DNA from: an uncultured Veillonella sp.
Lineage (GTDB): Bacteria > Bacillota > Negativicutes > Veillonellales > Veillonellaceae
Assembly (NCBI RefSeq): GCF_934230905.1
Contig: NZ_CAKQFJ010000028.1
Coordinates: 1-24,098 of the forward strand
Reading direction: 5' to 3'
Length of the DNA stretch: 24,098 bases
This document shows positions 8,597-16,958 of the stretch, piece by piece (position 1 is the first letter of the stretch; every line of letters starts with the position of its first letter). The notes beneath the pieces were generated by a model. It made no database searches and was not told where the DNA came from. It worked only from the letters and a program-made list of their open reading frames with translations. A program made the translations under genes and the position numbers.

Positions 8597-8756
8597 CGTA
8601 GGTTACCATGCCCGCATAACGGGTGGTTTAATGATTCGCGACTACGTCGCGTATCAATCTAAAGGCAACAACAAAATGGATGTCTCCTTGTAAAATATAG
8701 AGAAACATCCATGTGTTGTGGCCAATAAATAATATGTATTTATCAAAATGAATACA
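8597..8756. other. Structured intergenic segment with several inverted repeats
   Basis: Between two divergent promoters lie four dyads and no coding frame I believe. They are CCCGcataaCGGG (about 8613-8625), CGCGACtacGTCGCG (about 8637-8651) with flanking complementarity, a long imperfect pair 8664-8686 / 8699-8723 built around ATGGATGT...ACATCCAT and GGCaACAAC...GTTGTGGCC, and ATATGTAT...ATACATAT (about 8734-8755). There is no T-run next to the long stem on either strand, so it is not an ordinary terminator. It may be a small non-coding RNA, a decayed short repeat element (MITE- or REP-like), or regulatory DNA. I do not recognise the family. Confidence 0.5.
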
Positions 8757-8789
8757 TATCACTATTGTGAGTACTAATCAATATAATTC

Positions 8790-8798
8790 TGATATAAT
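8790..8798 (+). promoter_or_regulatory. Extended -10 promoter of the small proline-rich gene
   Basis: TGATATAAT on the plus strand, about 30 nt ahead of the ATG at 8829. No convincing -35 is visible; the extended TG may compensate. Confidence 0.5.
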
Positions 8799-8828
8799 AA
8801 AAATATCTTTATAGAAAGGAGGAATAGT

Positions 8829-8954
8829 ATGACTAAAAACTCTCCAAAACCTACTAATGATGGATACGAACGCAGAGACGGAGCACAAAAAACCACCAGT
8901 GGCAAACCTGTTCGTCCCGCTCCACCACCCTCGTCACCTACTCCGAAGAAGTAA
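8829..8954 (+). CDS. Small 41-residue proline-rich hydrophilic protein
   Basis: The plus-strand frame ATG 8829 to TAA 8952-8954 encodes a protein beginning MTKNSPKPTNDGYERRDG and ending in a Pro/Ser/Thr tail (RPAPPPSSPTPKK). It has a textbook AAAGGAGG ribosome site 6 nt before the ATG and an extended -10 promoter, stronger start signals than most short frames in the window. It is very basic, has no hydrophobic segment and looks disordered. Its 3' end overlaps the 3' end of the convergent membrane-protein gene by 17 bp. It is one of only two plus-strand elements I support. I do not recognise the family; the composition argues against a membrane-type toxin. A role paired with the convergent gene is possible but unproven. 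Confidence 0.65.
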   Translation: MTKNSPKPTNDGYERRDGAQKTTSGKPVRPAPPPSSPTPKK

Positions 8955-9588
8955 TTTTATCTGCTGTGAATCCCTCTTCAAAGAAACCATTTGGATAACT
9001 ATACTCTCTAACTTCGATATCATTTTTAATATCAAATATAGAATGTAGGTATTCAAACTCCTTACTATATGTCTCATTAGATAGCCATTCAGCATATACT
9101 GGATGGCTATCTATTTTAATTTCAGTCGTATCCTCGCTCGAAAATGTTGCCCCTAGAAATTTTCCTGTTGCTATCACATGCCCTGACTTAATTATTTGAA
9201 TTAAATGATCTTTGCCATCTAACATACAATTATTCAGCATGCTATCTTCTTGAAAATAAATATAACCATTATTTTCACTTGTATACCTATCAATTATATT
9301 CTTAAAAAATTTTTTTACTATTGTTTGCCAAGCATATCCCACACTAATTCCACTTAAAATAGACAAGAATACAAGTAGAAAATATTGTGGGTCATCATAA
9401 CCAAATAACTTATTGATAATTGTATATATAAGTAGCGTTATAAAGAAACAAAAGATACTATATACAAAATAATTTAATATTTGGTCTATCGAACTACCCC
9501 TTGATTTCACATTTCCTAATGCTCTAGCAACTTCCTTAGCAATAAATCCAGGTGCTAGCATAGCAATAATTTCAATATAATGTTCCAT
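8938..9588 (-). CDS. Membrane protein, DUF6338-like
   Basis: A 216-residue protein starting MEHYIEIIAMLAPGFIAKEV. The N-terminal half is hydrophobic: a short segment with the L-A-P-G-F motif at 8-17, and clear membrane helices at about 40-62 and 69-87. A cytoplasmic C-terminal domain of about 125 mostly beta-rich residues follows. The layout and the N-terminal PGF motif fit the DUF6338 family, whose function is not established; the assignment is from memory of the pattern. I chose ATG 9588 over a longer frame starting at 9627 because GAGGTGA lies 5 nt ahead of 9588 and a TATAGT promoter box falls inside the longer version. The gene sits between the RloA-RloB-like cassette and the heme operon, tail-to-tail with the small proline-rich gene. 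Confidence 0.8.
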   Translation of the reverse strand: MEHYIEIIAMLAPGFIAKEVARALGNVKSRGSSIDQILNYFVYSIFCFFITLLIYTIINKLFGYDDPQYFLLVFLSILSGISVGYAWQTIVKKFFKNIIDRYTSENNGYIYFQEDSMLNNCMLDGKDHLIQIIKSGHVIATGKFLGATFSSEDTTEIKIDSHPVYAEWLSNETYSKEFEYLHSIFDIKNDIEVREYSYPNGFFEEGFTADKITSSE

Positions 9589-9609
9589 TAGTCTCACCTC
9601 GTTAGGTTT

Positions 9610-9618
9610 ACTATAACA
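9610..9618 (-). promoter_or_regulatory. Extended -10 promoter of the DUF6338-like gene
   Basis: TGTTATAGT on the minus strand, giving a leader of about 15-20 nt before ATG 9588. No clear -35 is visible. The rest of the 9628-9732 gap holds nothing else I can name. Confidence 0.45.
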
Positions 9619-9732
9619 TGAATCCACTCTTAATGCACTTAAGTCTCTATACTATTAGATACTAACATAGAATCTTTAAATTTTTATTTCATCAAATAAC
9701 TCAATTTACTGGCAGTGTAATATAACATAAAT

Positions 9733-9784
9733 AAAAAAGCTATTATATCCAAACCAATATCATATGTTTGGATATAATAGCTTT
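9733..9784 (-). terminator. Strong terminator at the end of the heme operon
   Basis: A perfect 19-bp stem, AAAGCTATTATATCCAAAC against its exact complement (9736-9754 and 9766-9784), with an 11-nt loop. On the minus strand it ends in a run of six T. It follows the stop of the XRE regulator by 6 nt and closes the tetrapyrrole operon. Confidence 0.9.
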
Positions 9785-9790
9785 AATTTA

Positions 9791-10237
9791 TTATTTTTTC
9801 CCGCGACTCACCGCAAGGTTTGCCCCCAACAGCCCGCCCCGATTGATATGGGGATGGCGATGTGAGGTACCTTCTTTGATGGATGTTATACGAGATCGTT
9901 GAAATTTTTCAAACACTGTATCCAGTTCTCGCAATAGAACCTTCTTTTGTGATTCTTTTAATTCATACAAGTCCCCTTTGAACTTAATATGTGTATCCTT
10001 CACAACGGTGCTAATATCATAGATGCGTTCTTGCTGTTCATTATTAACATTTACAAGCTCATCTAAGGTCAGCTCATAGTAACGAGCCAACGCGCACAGT
10101 GTATCGAGATCTGGTTCTCTATAGCCAGTCTCGTAATTGGACAATGCTGCATTACTAATGCCTACAGCCTTGGCGACTTCGATTTGGCTCTTGCCCATGC
10201 GTACGCGAGCCCGTTTCAAGTTCTTGTAAAATTGCAT
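9791..10237 (-). CDS. XRE-family helix-turn-helix regulator, last gene of the heme operon
   Basis: A 148-residue protein. Residues about 5-60 are a canonical Cro/C1-type HTH: LKRARVRMGKSQIEVAKAVG, then ISNAALSNYETGYREPDLDTL. The rest is a coiled-coil-like lysine/glutamate stretch (about 65-115) and a basic tail with four histidines near SHRHPHINRGG. The start at 10237 is preferred because AGGTG lies 6 nt upstream; a GTG at 10246 and an ATG at 10243 are alternatives. It begins 33 nt after the hemL stop, has no promoter of its own that I can see, and ends in the operon terminator, so it is probably co-transcribed with the heme genes. Possible role: autoregulation of tetrapyrrole synthesis. Its target and any ligand are unknown. 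Confidence 0.85.
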   Translation of the reverse strand: MQFYKNLKRARVRMGKSQIEVAKAVGISNAALSNYETGYREPDLDTLCALARYYELTLDELVNVNNEQQERIYDISTVVKDTHIKFKGDLYELKESQKKVLLRELDTVFEKFQRSRITSIKEGTSHRHPHINRGGLLGANLAVSRGKK

Positions 10238-10270
10238 GTTCATCACCTACATCGATTACGTCACATTCTA

Positions 10271-11572
10271 TTACAGTGTTTCACTGATCATTTTGAAAGC
10301 TTCCTCTGCGACAGCCAATGTTTTATCGATTTCTGCACCCTTATGGCACATGGACACAAAGTTGCTTTCAAATGGACTTGGCGCATAGTAAATACCATGG
10401 CTCAAGTTATGATGGAAGAATGTCTTGAAATGGTCAGCATTACATGCACTAGCGTCATCAAAATTGTGAACCGGTTTATCTGTAAAGAATAAGGTAAACA
10501 TGGAGCCCACACGTTGCACCACAGCTGGCACATTGTATTTGTTAGCCAATTCTTCAAGGCCATTGCACAATGCTTTTGTGCTATCTTCCACTTGTTTAAA
10601 GATAGTTGGGTCTCGTTGCAACATGGATAATGTAGCAAGACCTGCTGTTACGGCCACAGGATTACCACTCAATGTGCCGGCTTGGTAAATAGGACCGGAT
10701 GGTGCTACTTCGCTCATAATTTTGCTAGAACCGCCAAATACAGCGAGAGGCATGCCACCGCCCACGATTTTACCGAGGCAAGTCAAGTCAGGTTTAATAT
10801 TGTATAGTTTTTGTGCACCACCGCTGCTAGCGCGGAAGCCACACATAACTTCGTCAAAGATTAATAGAGCACCATGCGCCTTTGTAACATCCCGCAAAGT
10901 TTCAAGGAATCCTTCTACTGGAGGCACACAGCCCATATTGCCCGCTACTGGTTCTACGATAATACAAGCAATAGTATCGCCCATTTCATCGAATAATTGT
11001 TTAACCGCATCAATATCATTGTAAGGCAATGTGATGGTATTTTCTGCGACGCCCTTTGGTACGCCTGGGCTATCTGGTACGCCAAATGTAGCAAGGCCAG
11101 ATCCGGCTTTCACCAATAGAGAATCACTATGGCCGTGGTAACAGCCAACAAATTTAACGATACGATCGCGACCCGTATACCCACGAGCTACGCGTAATGC
11201 GCTCATGGTCGCTTCGGTACCAGAGTTAACGAGACGGACCATTTCCATGGATGGCATGAAAGCTTGGATTTTCTTAGCCAATTCCGTTTCTAACAATGTA
11301 GGCGCACCATAGCTTGTGCCACGAGGAATGGCTTCTTGCAAACTAGCCACTACCTCAGGGTTCGCATGGCCTAAAATCATAGGTCCCCAGCTTAATACGT
11401 AGTCGATGTACTCGTTGTTATCGATATCATAGATGCGGCTGCCACTAGCGGAGCTAATAAATGGAGGATTTGAGCCTACGCTACGATAGGAGCGAACAGG
11501 ACTATTAACGCCACCTGGCATATATCGTTTCGCTTCGTCAAACGCTTTTTCTGATTTACCTAGTTGTAACAT
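10271..11572 (-). CDS. hemL: Glutamate-1-semialdehyde 2,1-aminomutase
   Basis: A 433-residue PLP-dependent class III aminotransferase that converts glutamate-1-semialdehyde to 5-aminolevulinate, the second step of the C5 pathway. The N-terminus has PGGVNSPVRSYRSVG. PLP-binding NSGTEATMSALRVAR is at about 117-131, the IFDEV motif at 238-242, and the catalytic Lys268 sits in LGKIVGGG. Length and motifs match the family exactly. ATG 11572 is chosen because GGAG lies 5-6 nt upstream; the GTG at 11578 would overlap the ribosome site. It follows hemB by 9 nt and its substrate is made by hemA in the same operon. Confidence 0.97.
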   Translation of the reverse strand: MLQLGKSEKAFDEAKRYMPGGVNSPVRSYRSVGSNPPFISSASGSRIYDIDNNEYIDYVLSWGPMILGHANPEVVASLQEAIPRGTSYGAPTLLETELAKKIQAFMPSMEMVRLVNSGTEATMSALRVARGYTGRDRIVKFVGCYHGHSDSLLVKAGSGLATFGVPDSPGVPKGVAENTITLPYNDIDAVKQLFDEMGDTIACIIVEPVAGNMGCVPPVEGFLETLRDVTKAHGALLIFDEVMCGFRASSGGAQKLYNIKPDLTCLGKIVGGGMPLAVFGGSSKIMSEVAPSGPIYQAGTLSGNPVAVTAGLATLSMLQRDPTIFKQVEDSTKALCNGLEELANKYNVPAVVQRVGSMFTLFFTDKPVHNFDDASACNADHFKTFFHHNLSHGIYYAPSPFESNFVSMCHKGAEIDKTLAVAEEAFKMISETL

Positions 11573-11581
11573 AGTCACTCC

Positions 11582-12556
11582 TTATTGTTTAAGCCAACGT
11601 GCCACATCAAGGGCATGGTATGTAATGATGATTTTAGCACCGGCACGTTTCATAGAGAGCATCGTTTCCATAACAAGGCGTTGTTCATCGATAAGACCAG
11701 CAGCTGCAGCCGTTTTAACCATCGCATATTCGCCGGATACATTGTAGACTGCCAATGGCAATTCATAACGATCACGAGCTTCGCGAACGATATCTAAATA
11801 GCATAATGCCGGTTTAATCATGATAATATCCGTACCTTCAGCGATATCGAGTTCAATTTCACGCATTGCTTCTAAGCGATTGGCAGGATCCATTTGGTAG
11901 GATTTACGGTCCCCAAATTGTGGAGCCGAATTAACGGCGCCACGGAATGGACCATAATAGGCAGATGCATATTTTGCAGCATAACTCATGATAGATACAT
12001 TGGTGAAACCAGCTTCATCGAGAGCTTCACGAATAGCACCTACACGGCCATCCATCATATCAGATGGCGCTACCATATGAGCGCCAGCTTGTGCTTGGCT
12101 AACCGCAACCTTGCACAATAAAGGCAATGTTTCATCATTCAAGATTTCGTGGTGATCAATCATACCACAGTGACCAGTAGAGGTATATTGACACAAGCAT
12201 ACATCCGCAATAACCAAGAGATTTGGTACCGCTTCACGGATGGCTTTGATTGCTTGTTGTACCGGTTGAGACATATCCCAAGCAGAGGAACCTTGTTCAT
12301 CCTTATAGGTAGGAATGCCAAAGATTTCTACGCCACGAATGCCGAGGTCATACGCTTCTTGAGCCACCTTTACCGCTTCATCTACAGATAAATGATATTG
12401 TCCTGGCAATGTGTCGATTTCTTTTTTAATTCCTTCACCAGGAACGATGAATAATGGATATATTAAATCTGTTGTATCTAATGTAGTTTCTCGTACTAAA
12501 TCACGCATTTCTGGAGAAGTGCGCAAACGGCGAGGTCGATAGGTTAAATCGTACAT
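11582..12556 (-). CDS. hemB: Porphobilinogen synthase (5-aminolevulinate dehydratase)
   Basis: A 324-residue cytoplasmic enzyme that condenses two 5-aminolevulinate molecules into porphobilinogen. The two Schiff-base lysines are visible: Lys195 in SYAAKYASAYYGPFRGA and Lys248 in IIMIKPALCYLD. The cysteines of the zinc-type active site are at 120, 122 and 130 (ADVCLCQYTSTGHCG), so it should be Zn-dependent rather than the Asp-rich Mg type. The usual YTSHGHCG has Thr in place of the first His here. The ATG follows AAGGAAATTTACC. The gene is 38 nt after cobA-hemD. Confidence 0.97.
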   Translation of the reverse strand: MYDLTYRPRRLRTSPEMRDLVRETTLDTTDLIYPLFIVPGEGIKKEIDTLPGQYHLSVDEAVKVAQEAYDLGIRGVEIFGIPTYKDEQGSSAWDMSQPVQQAIKAIREAVPNLLVIADVCLCQYTSTGHCGMIDHHEILNDETLPLLCKVAVSQAQAGAHMVAPSDMMDGRVGAIREALDEAGFTNVSIMSYAAKYASAYYGPFRGAVNSAPQFGDRKSYQMDPANRLEAMREIELDIAEGTDIIMIKPALCYLDIVREARDRYELPLAVYNVSGEYAMVKTAAAAGLIDEQRLVMETMLSMKRAGAKIIITYHALDVARWLKQ

Positions 12557-12594
12557 GGTAAATTTCCTTCTTCCGTTTAATGAATGGCAATATA

Positions 12595-14109
12595 TTAGTT
12601 AGCACAGTCTTTCACAATTGTATCCACAAGACCTTCTGTAGTATATACAGGACTAATGATATCTACAGTTAGACCTGCACTCATAGCCGTAGCGGCCGTA
12701 ATAGGTCCGATGCATGCAATCTTTGTATGTTCTAATAGTGAAAGTGCATCTTCACCCAATAAATCTAACGTATTGGTAACTGTAGAGGAGCTAGTAAATG
12801 TAATATAGTCAACATGACCATGTTGCAACGCATCTACTAAGGCCTCTTGTTGAGATGTGTCTTGTTGTGTTTCATACAAGCGCAAAATATCTACATCGAT
12901 ATCTAGGTGACGCAATTCACGTGGAATGACTTCACGAGCCTTCTTAGGTTGGATTAATAACACCGTATCTCCAGCTTTTACATGCTGTTTCAATGCATCC
13001 ACAACAGATTCAGCCTTATAATCTACAGGGATGATATCTGGTGTAATGCCGTAATTTGTCAACGCTTTAGCTGTAGCACTACCAATTGCACACACCTTAG
13101 CATACCCTAAGGAACGAGCATCCTTACCTTCACCACGCAAGGCATCAAAGAAATAACGTACCCCTTCAGCTGATGTGAATACAACACTAGTGTATGTATC
13201 CACACGATGCAATAAACGCTTATCTTCATCAAATAAGTCTACAGGCATTGTTTTAATAGCAGCAGCTTGGATTACATTAGCCCCTTGATTCATGAGCATA
13301 TCTCGGAATTTGCTAGCTTGAGAACGTGCACGTGTTACCACAATTGTTTTACCAAACAATGGCTTATTATCAAACCATTGCAATTGTTCACGCAAATTAA
13401 CTACATCACCGACAACAATAATTGCTGGCGCTTTTAATTGTGCTTTTTCCACATCTTCCACAACATGTTCCAAGGTAGATACAAGTACCTCTTGAATCGG
13501 TTTAGTGCCCCACCGAACGAGAGCCACCGGCGTATTAGCAGAGCGGCCATGGGCCATCAATTTCTCTGCAATTGTAGGTAAATTACCTACGCCCATAACA
13601 AAACAAAGTGTATCGACTGCTGTTGCAAGGCCTTCCCAGTGAATACCAGACACTGATTTAGTAGGATCTTCATGACCAGTAACAACCGCAAAGGATGTTG
13701 CCATAGCACGTTGAGTCACAGGAATACCTGCATAGGCAGGCGCTGCGATAGGTGATGTGACACCTGGTACAAATTCAAAAGGAACACCAGCCTCACGAAG
13801 TGCCAGCGCTTCTTCACCACCACGACCAAAAACAAGTGGATCTCCGCCCTTTAAGCGTGCTACAATTTTTCCTTCTTTGCCTTTTGCTACCAGTAATTCA
13901 TTGATTTCCCATTGCTGCATAGTATGGTCTCTACATTGTTTACCTGCATAAACCAATTCTGCATCAGGTCGAGCCCATTCCAATAAATGAGCATCGGCTA
14001 AATAGTCATACACGATAACATCTGCGCGTTCAATACATTCTTTACCTTTTACGGTGATTAATTTAGAATCTCCAGGGCCTGCGCCAATCAAATATACTAA
14101 ACCTGTCAT
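12595..14109 (-). CDS. cobA-hemD: Fused uroporphyrinogen-III C-methyltransferase / uroporphyrinogen-III synthase
   Basis: A 504-residue two-domain enzyme. Residues 1-245 are a SAM-dependent methyltransferase of the CobA/SUMT family: YLIGAGPGDSKLITVKG at the start, ARLKGGDPLVFGRGGEE near 84-100, PGVTSPIAAPAYAGIPVTQR near 119-138. Residues about 254-504 are a HemD domain: GKTIVVTRARSQ at its start, then VVFTSAEGV and, near the end, YITFTSSSTV. The first half methylates uroporphyrinogen III to precorrin-2 and the second closes hydroxymethylbilane to uroporphyrinogen III, so the protein feeds siroheme and cobalamin. Such fusions are common in Firmicutes. Its ATG overlaps the hemC stop in ATGA. 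The HemD part is divergent, as is usual for this family. Confidence 0.95.
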   Translation of the reverse strand: MTGLVYLIGAGPGDSKLITVKGKECIERADVIVYDYLADAHLLEWARPDAELVYAGKQCRDHTMQQWEINELLVAKGKEGKIVARLKGGDPLVFGRGGEEALALREAGVPFEFVPGVTSPIAAPAYAGIPVTQRAMATSFAVVTGHEDPTKSVSGIHWEGLATAVDTLCFVMGVGNLPTIAEKLMAHGRSANTPVALVRWGTKPIQEVLVSTLEHVVEDVEKAQLKAPAIIVVGDVVNLREQLQWFDNKPLFGKTIVVTRARSQASKFRDMLMNQGANVIQAAAIKTMPVDLFDEDKRLLHRVDTYTSVVFTSAEGVRYFFDALRGEGKDARSLGYAKVCAIGSATAKALTNYGITPDIIPVDYKAESVVDALKQHVKAGDTVLLIQPKKAREVIPRELRHLDIDVDILRLYETQQDTSQQEALVDALQHGHVDYITFTSSSTVTNTLDLLGEDALSLLEHTKIACIGPITAATAMSAGLTVDIISPVYTTEGLVDTIVKDCAN

Positions 14110-15044
14110 TTAATGATTCCCTCCTTAACAAGAGCTTCCACAATGTGTTTGCCTCCTTCTTCATATAAGGCTTTTGCGAGATTTTTGCCTAACATAACCC
14201 CTTTCTGAGCAGGTCCAGACAACTCGCCTTCATATACAGTTTTACCATCTAACGAGGCAATGAGCGCTTTCAATGTTAGCTGTCCTTTTTCAACAGTTCC
14301 GTATACGCCCATCGGCACTTGGCAACCTCCATTGAGTTGATTTAGAAAACTACGTTCTCCTTCTACAGCAAGACGTGTTGATTCATCGTCGATGTTAGAT
14401 AACATATCCAAAATTTCTACATCATCACTGCGACATTCAATCGCTAATGCACCTTGCCCCACAGCTGGAATCATTTCATCAGCTGTAAAAACTTGTGTGA
14501 TTTTATCATCTAGGCCGAGGCGTTTTAGACCTGCTTGTGCTAATACAACACCATCAAGGCCTTCTGTTTCAATTTTACCAAGCCGTGTTTGGACATTACC
14601 GCGAATCACTTCAATTTGTAAATCTGGACGACGATGCAATAGTTGCGCTTGACGGCGTAAACTACTGGTACCAATACGAGCACCTTGTGGCAATTGATCT
14701 AAGGTTTTATAGTTAGGACTTACCAATGCATCAAATGGCACTTCTCGCTTAGAAATAGCACCCAATGTAAGTCCTTCCGGTAACTCAGTCGGCATATCCT
14801 TTAAACTATGAACAGCAATATCAATATCGCCTGCATGCATAGCAGCCTCTAATTCAGCAGTAAATAATCCCTTTCCCCCTACTTCCGCAAGAGGCTTATT
14901 CAAAATGCGATCACCTTTAGTATTAAAATTGACCAATTCAACCGTAATTCCTGGGTATAAGCATTGTAATTCACGTTTTACATATTCTGATTGCCATAAA
15001 GCAAGAGCACTCTTTCGAGTTCCGATTCTAATATGATTCCTCAT
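14106..15044 (-). CDS. hemC: Porphobilinogen deaminase (hydroxymethylbilane synthase)
   Basis: A 312-residue enzyme that polymerises four porphobilinogens to hydroxymethylbilane. It starts RIGTRKSALALWQ, has the catalytic Asp in HSLKDMPTELP (residue 83) and the Arg-rich substrate loop GTSSLRRQAQLLHRRPDL. The dipyrromethane cofactor is carried by Cys241 in LNQLNGGCQVPMGVY. ATG 15044 is chosen although the frame is open to 15128: the family always starts close to RIGTRKSALA, and the 28 extra residues overlap hemA and look unlike a HemC N-terminus. It begins 1 nt after the hemA stop, so coupled translation is likely. Confidence 0.96.
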   Translation of the reverse strand: MRNHIRIGTRKSALALWQSEYVKRELQCLYPGITVELVNFNTKGDRILNKPLAEVGGKGLFTAELEAAMHAGDIDIAVHSLKDMPTELPEGLTLGAISKREVPFDALVSPNYKTLDQLPQGARIGTSSLRRQAQLLHRRPDLQIEVIRGNVQTRLGKIETEGLDGVVLAQAGLKRLGLDDKITQVFTADEMIPAVGQGALAIECRSDDVEILDMLSNIDDESTRLAVEGERSFLNQLNGGCQVPMGVYGTVEKGQLTLKALIASLDGKTVYEGELSGPAQKGVMLGKNLAKALYEEGGKHIVEALVKEGIIK

Positions 15045-15045
15045 T

Positions 15046-16320
15046 CTACGAGCCTTCTTTCTCGAGATTAAACATATCCTTGAATAAATCCCAATATAAA
15101 CCTTCTTCTTGTGTACCGGCGATTTCATTGAAATGAATCATCGGTTCTCTTAGCATCTTTCTAACAATCATACGACTCATAGAATCAATGATACGGCGCT
15201 CTTTATCGGAAATATCTGTTAATTTAGCAAGTGCACGATGTAATTCACGACGACGAATACGATCAGCTTTATTAGTCAACAAGGCCATCATAGGACGTAC
15301 CGACAAATAGCCAAATTTTTCTAATACTTCATCTATTGCTTCATAAATAATCGGTTCAGCTAATTTCGCTTCTTCCTCGCGTTGTTGTTTATTTTCTTCT
15401 ACTACGCTTTCCAATGCATCAATATTAAAGAGATATACACCATCAATATCCGCAACTACTGGATCAATATCACGGGGCACTGCAATATCAATCATTACAA
15501 TTGGTCGACCATGACGTAATGCGGCAATACGCTTCGCTTCAGTTTCACCAATAATATAATGTGGTGCCCCTGTTGATGTGATGATAATATCTGCATGTTC
15601 TGCTTGTTCTACATAGTGATCTAACTTAATGGCTTGTCCATTAAACTTCTTAGCCAATGCTTCCGCTTTAGTAAAAGTCCGATTCGATACAAAGATAGTT
15701 TTTACACCCTTAGCTTGTAAATGTGTAGCTGTCAATTCACTCATCGTGCCAGCCCCTAAAATAAGAACTGTCGCCTCTGAAAGAGGTTTATCAAGACTAT
15801 CTTCGGCTAAGTTAACCGCCGTATAACTAACAGATACAGGAGTATTAGCAATCCCCGTGTTAGTACGTACTTTTTTACCAACACTTATAGCGCGTTGGAA
15901 CAGAATATTAAATACAGTTCCTGTAAAGCCTGCACTATAAGCAGCAATATACGCACCTTTTAACTGACTAAGAATTTGTCCTTCCCCTAAAACTAGAGAA
16001 TCAAGGCTAGCAGATACACGAAATAGATGTTCTATACAAGCCTTTTCTTCGTAAAAGAAAAAGGCTGATTCATCAATTGTATCGGCATGTTTTAAATGTT
16101 TTAATACGTCAAGCATATACGCTTTAGGAGATTGTACATCTTCTAATACAGCATAAATTTCCGTGCGATTGCAAGTCGATAGAATAACACATTCTGAAAT
16201 TTTTTCGTATTCATAGAGTCGATTTAAGGCGCTTTCTACCTCGTTCTTCTCAAACGAGAAACGTTCACGCACCTCAACGGTAGCACTTCTATGATTTAGT
16301 CCTAAGACTACTAATTGCAT
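15046..16320 (-). CDS. hemA: Glutamyl-tRNA reductase
   Basis: A 424-residue NADPH-dependent enzyme that reduces glutamyl-tRNA(Glu) to glutamate-1-semialdehyde, the first committed step of the C5 pathway. The start VVLGLNHRSATVEVRE and the catalytic Cys50 in ILSTCNRTEIYAV are diagnostic. The cofactor-binding domain has VLILGAGTMSELTATHL, and the dimerisation domain has the C-terminal helices. Its first 32 nt overlap the end of the precorrin-2 dehydrogenase gene. The ribosome site GAGGAG is 10-12 nt before the ATG, inside that upstream gene. The N-terminal region is the usual point of heme feedback in other bacteria; nothing here shows it directly. Confidence 0.97.
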   Translation of the reverse strand: MQLVVLGLNHRSATVEVRERFSFEKNEVESALNRLYEYEKISECVILSTCNRTEIYAVLEDVQSPKAYMLDVLKHLKHADTIDESAFFFYEEKACIEHLFRVSASLDSLVLGEGQILSQLKGAYIAAYSAGFTGTVFNILFQRAISVGKKVRTNTGIANTPVSVSYTAVNLAEDSLDKPLSEATVLILGAGTMSELTATHLQAKGVKTIFVSNRTFTKAEALAKKFNGQAIKLDHYVEQAEHADIIITSTGAPHYIIGETEAKRIAALRHGRPIVMIDIAVPRDIDPVVADIDGVYLFNIDALESVVEENKQQREEEAKLAEPIIYEAIDEVLEKFGYLSVRPMMALLTNKADRIRRRELHRALAKLTDISDKERRIIDSMSRMIVRKMLREPMIHFNEIAGTQEEGLYWDLFKDMFNLEKEGS

Positions 16321-16936
16321 GGTGTAGTTTCTCCTCTATCAAAGGCCATTGTCCCTTGAGTATGGCCAAAAATTCAGTTTCACATAAATGAGTGCGCCAA
16401 AAATGACTACGCGCCTCTACATTTGGGATAAGTAACTTTACTTCTTCCCTCATAATTTTAAGTCTAGGTATAGCAATTTGCAACTCACTATAACGATTAA
16501 TCATATCTCGTTTCACAAGACGATTAATACGCGGTCCTCCGTTATTGGCACTAATAGCGATATGAAGGTCCCCAATATCAATCGTCGATGGCACCGTAAA
16601 ATCGCAAGATACAGCACAATCAGCTCGATTAACCAATATTCCATAGTTGCGAGCTATACGTTCAATATTATCATTAACAACTCTATTATCAGTACAGATA
16701 AATAAAAGCTTACTTTTTTTAATAATATCTATATGCTCATCGTTAAACATTGTAGTATGCCATATAAATTGGTGCGCCTCATGCCAAGCTTTCATCTGGG
16801 CTGTTATAACAGGGCTAATGACAATACATTGACAGGGCTCGTTTAAGCACAACGCTAAACGCCGTTCAGCCACAGCCCCACCACCTATAAAAAGAATAGT
16901 ATCAGACGCTGTAGTTTGTAATGTTACCGATATCAT
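16289..16936 (-). CDS. Precorrin-2 dehydrogenase / sirohydrochlorin ferrochelatase-like (CysG N-terminal, Met8-like)
   Basis: A 215-residue protein with a Rossmann NAD site at the N-terminus (ILFIGGGAVAERRLALCL, about 14-31). The family segment NRADCAVSCDFTVPSTIDIG, followed by LHIAISANNGGPR (about 102-135), matches the Met8/SirC/CysG N-terminal fold. It should oxidise precorrin-2 to sirohydrochlorin, using the product of the cobA domain in the same operon, and may chelate iron. The C-terminal 80 residues are more divergent than in CysG. It is first in the operon, with the ATG at 16936 after GAGGTG, and its last 32 nt overlap hemA. Similar genes open the heme operons of several Firmicutes (hemX-like or sirC names are used). 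Confidence 0.85.
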   Translation of the reverse strand: MISVTLQTTASDTILFIGGGAVAERRLALCLNEPCQCIVISPVITAQMKAWHEAHQFIWHTTMFNDEHIDIIKKSKLLFICTDNRVVNDNIERIARNYGILVNRADCAVSCDFTVPSTIDIGDLHIAISANNGGPRINRLVKRDMINRYSELQIAIPRLKIMREEVKLLIPNVEARSHFWRTHLCETEFLAILKGQWPLIEEKLHHAISSLRTKS

Positions 16937-16958
16937 AATACACCTCGCATGATTAATG

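Noticed and set aside
9589..9627. Longer N-terminus of the DUF6338-like protein
   Set aside because: The extension contains a TATAGT promoter box and has no ribosome site, whereas GAGGTGA supports the start at 9588.
15045..15128. 28-codon N-terminal extension of hemC
   Set aside because: It overlaps hemA and does not resemble HemC; the family begins at the RIGTRKSALA region and the start at 15044 fits coupled translation.
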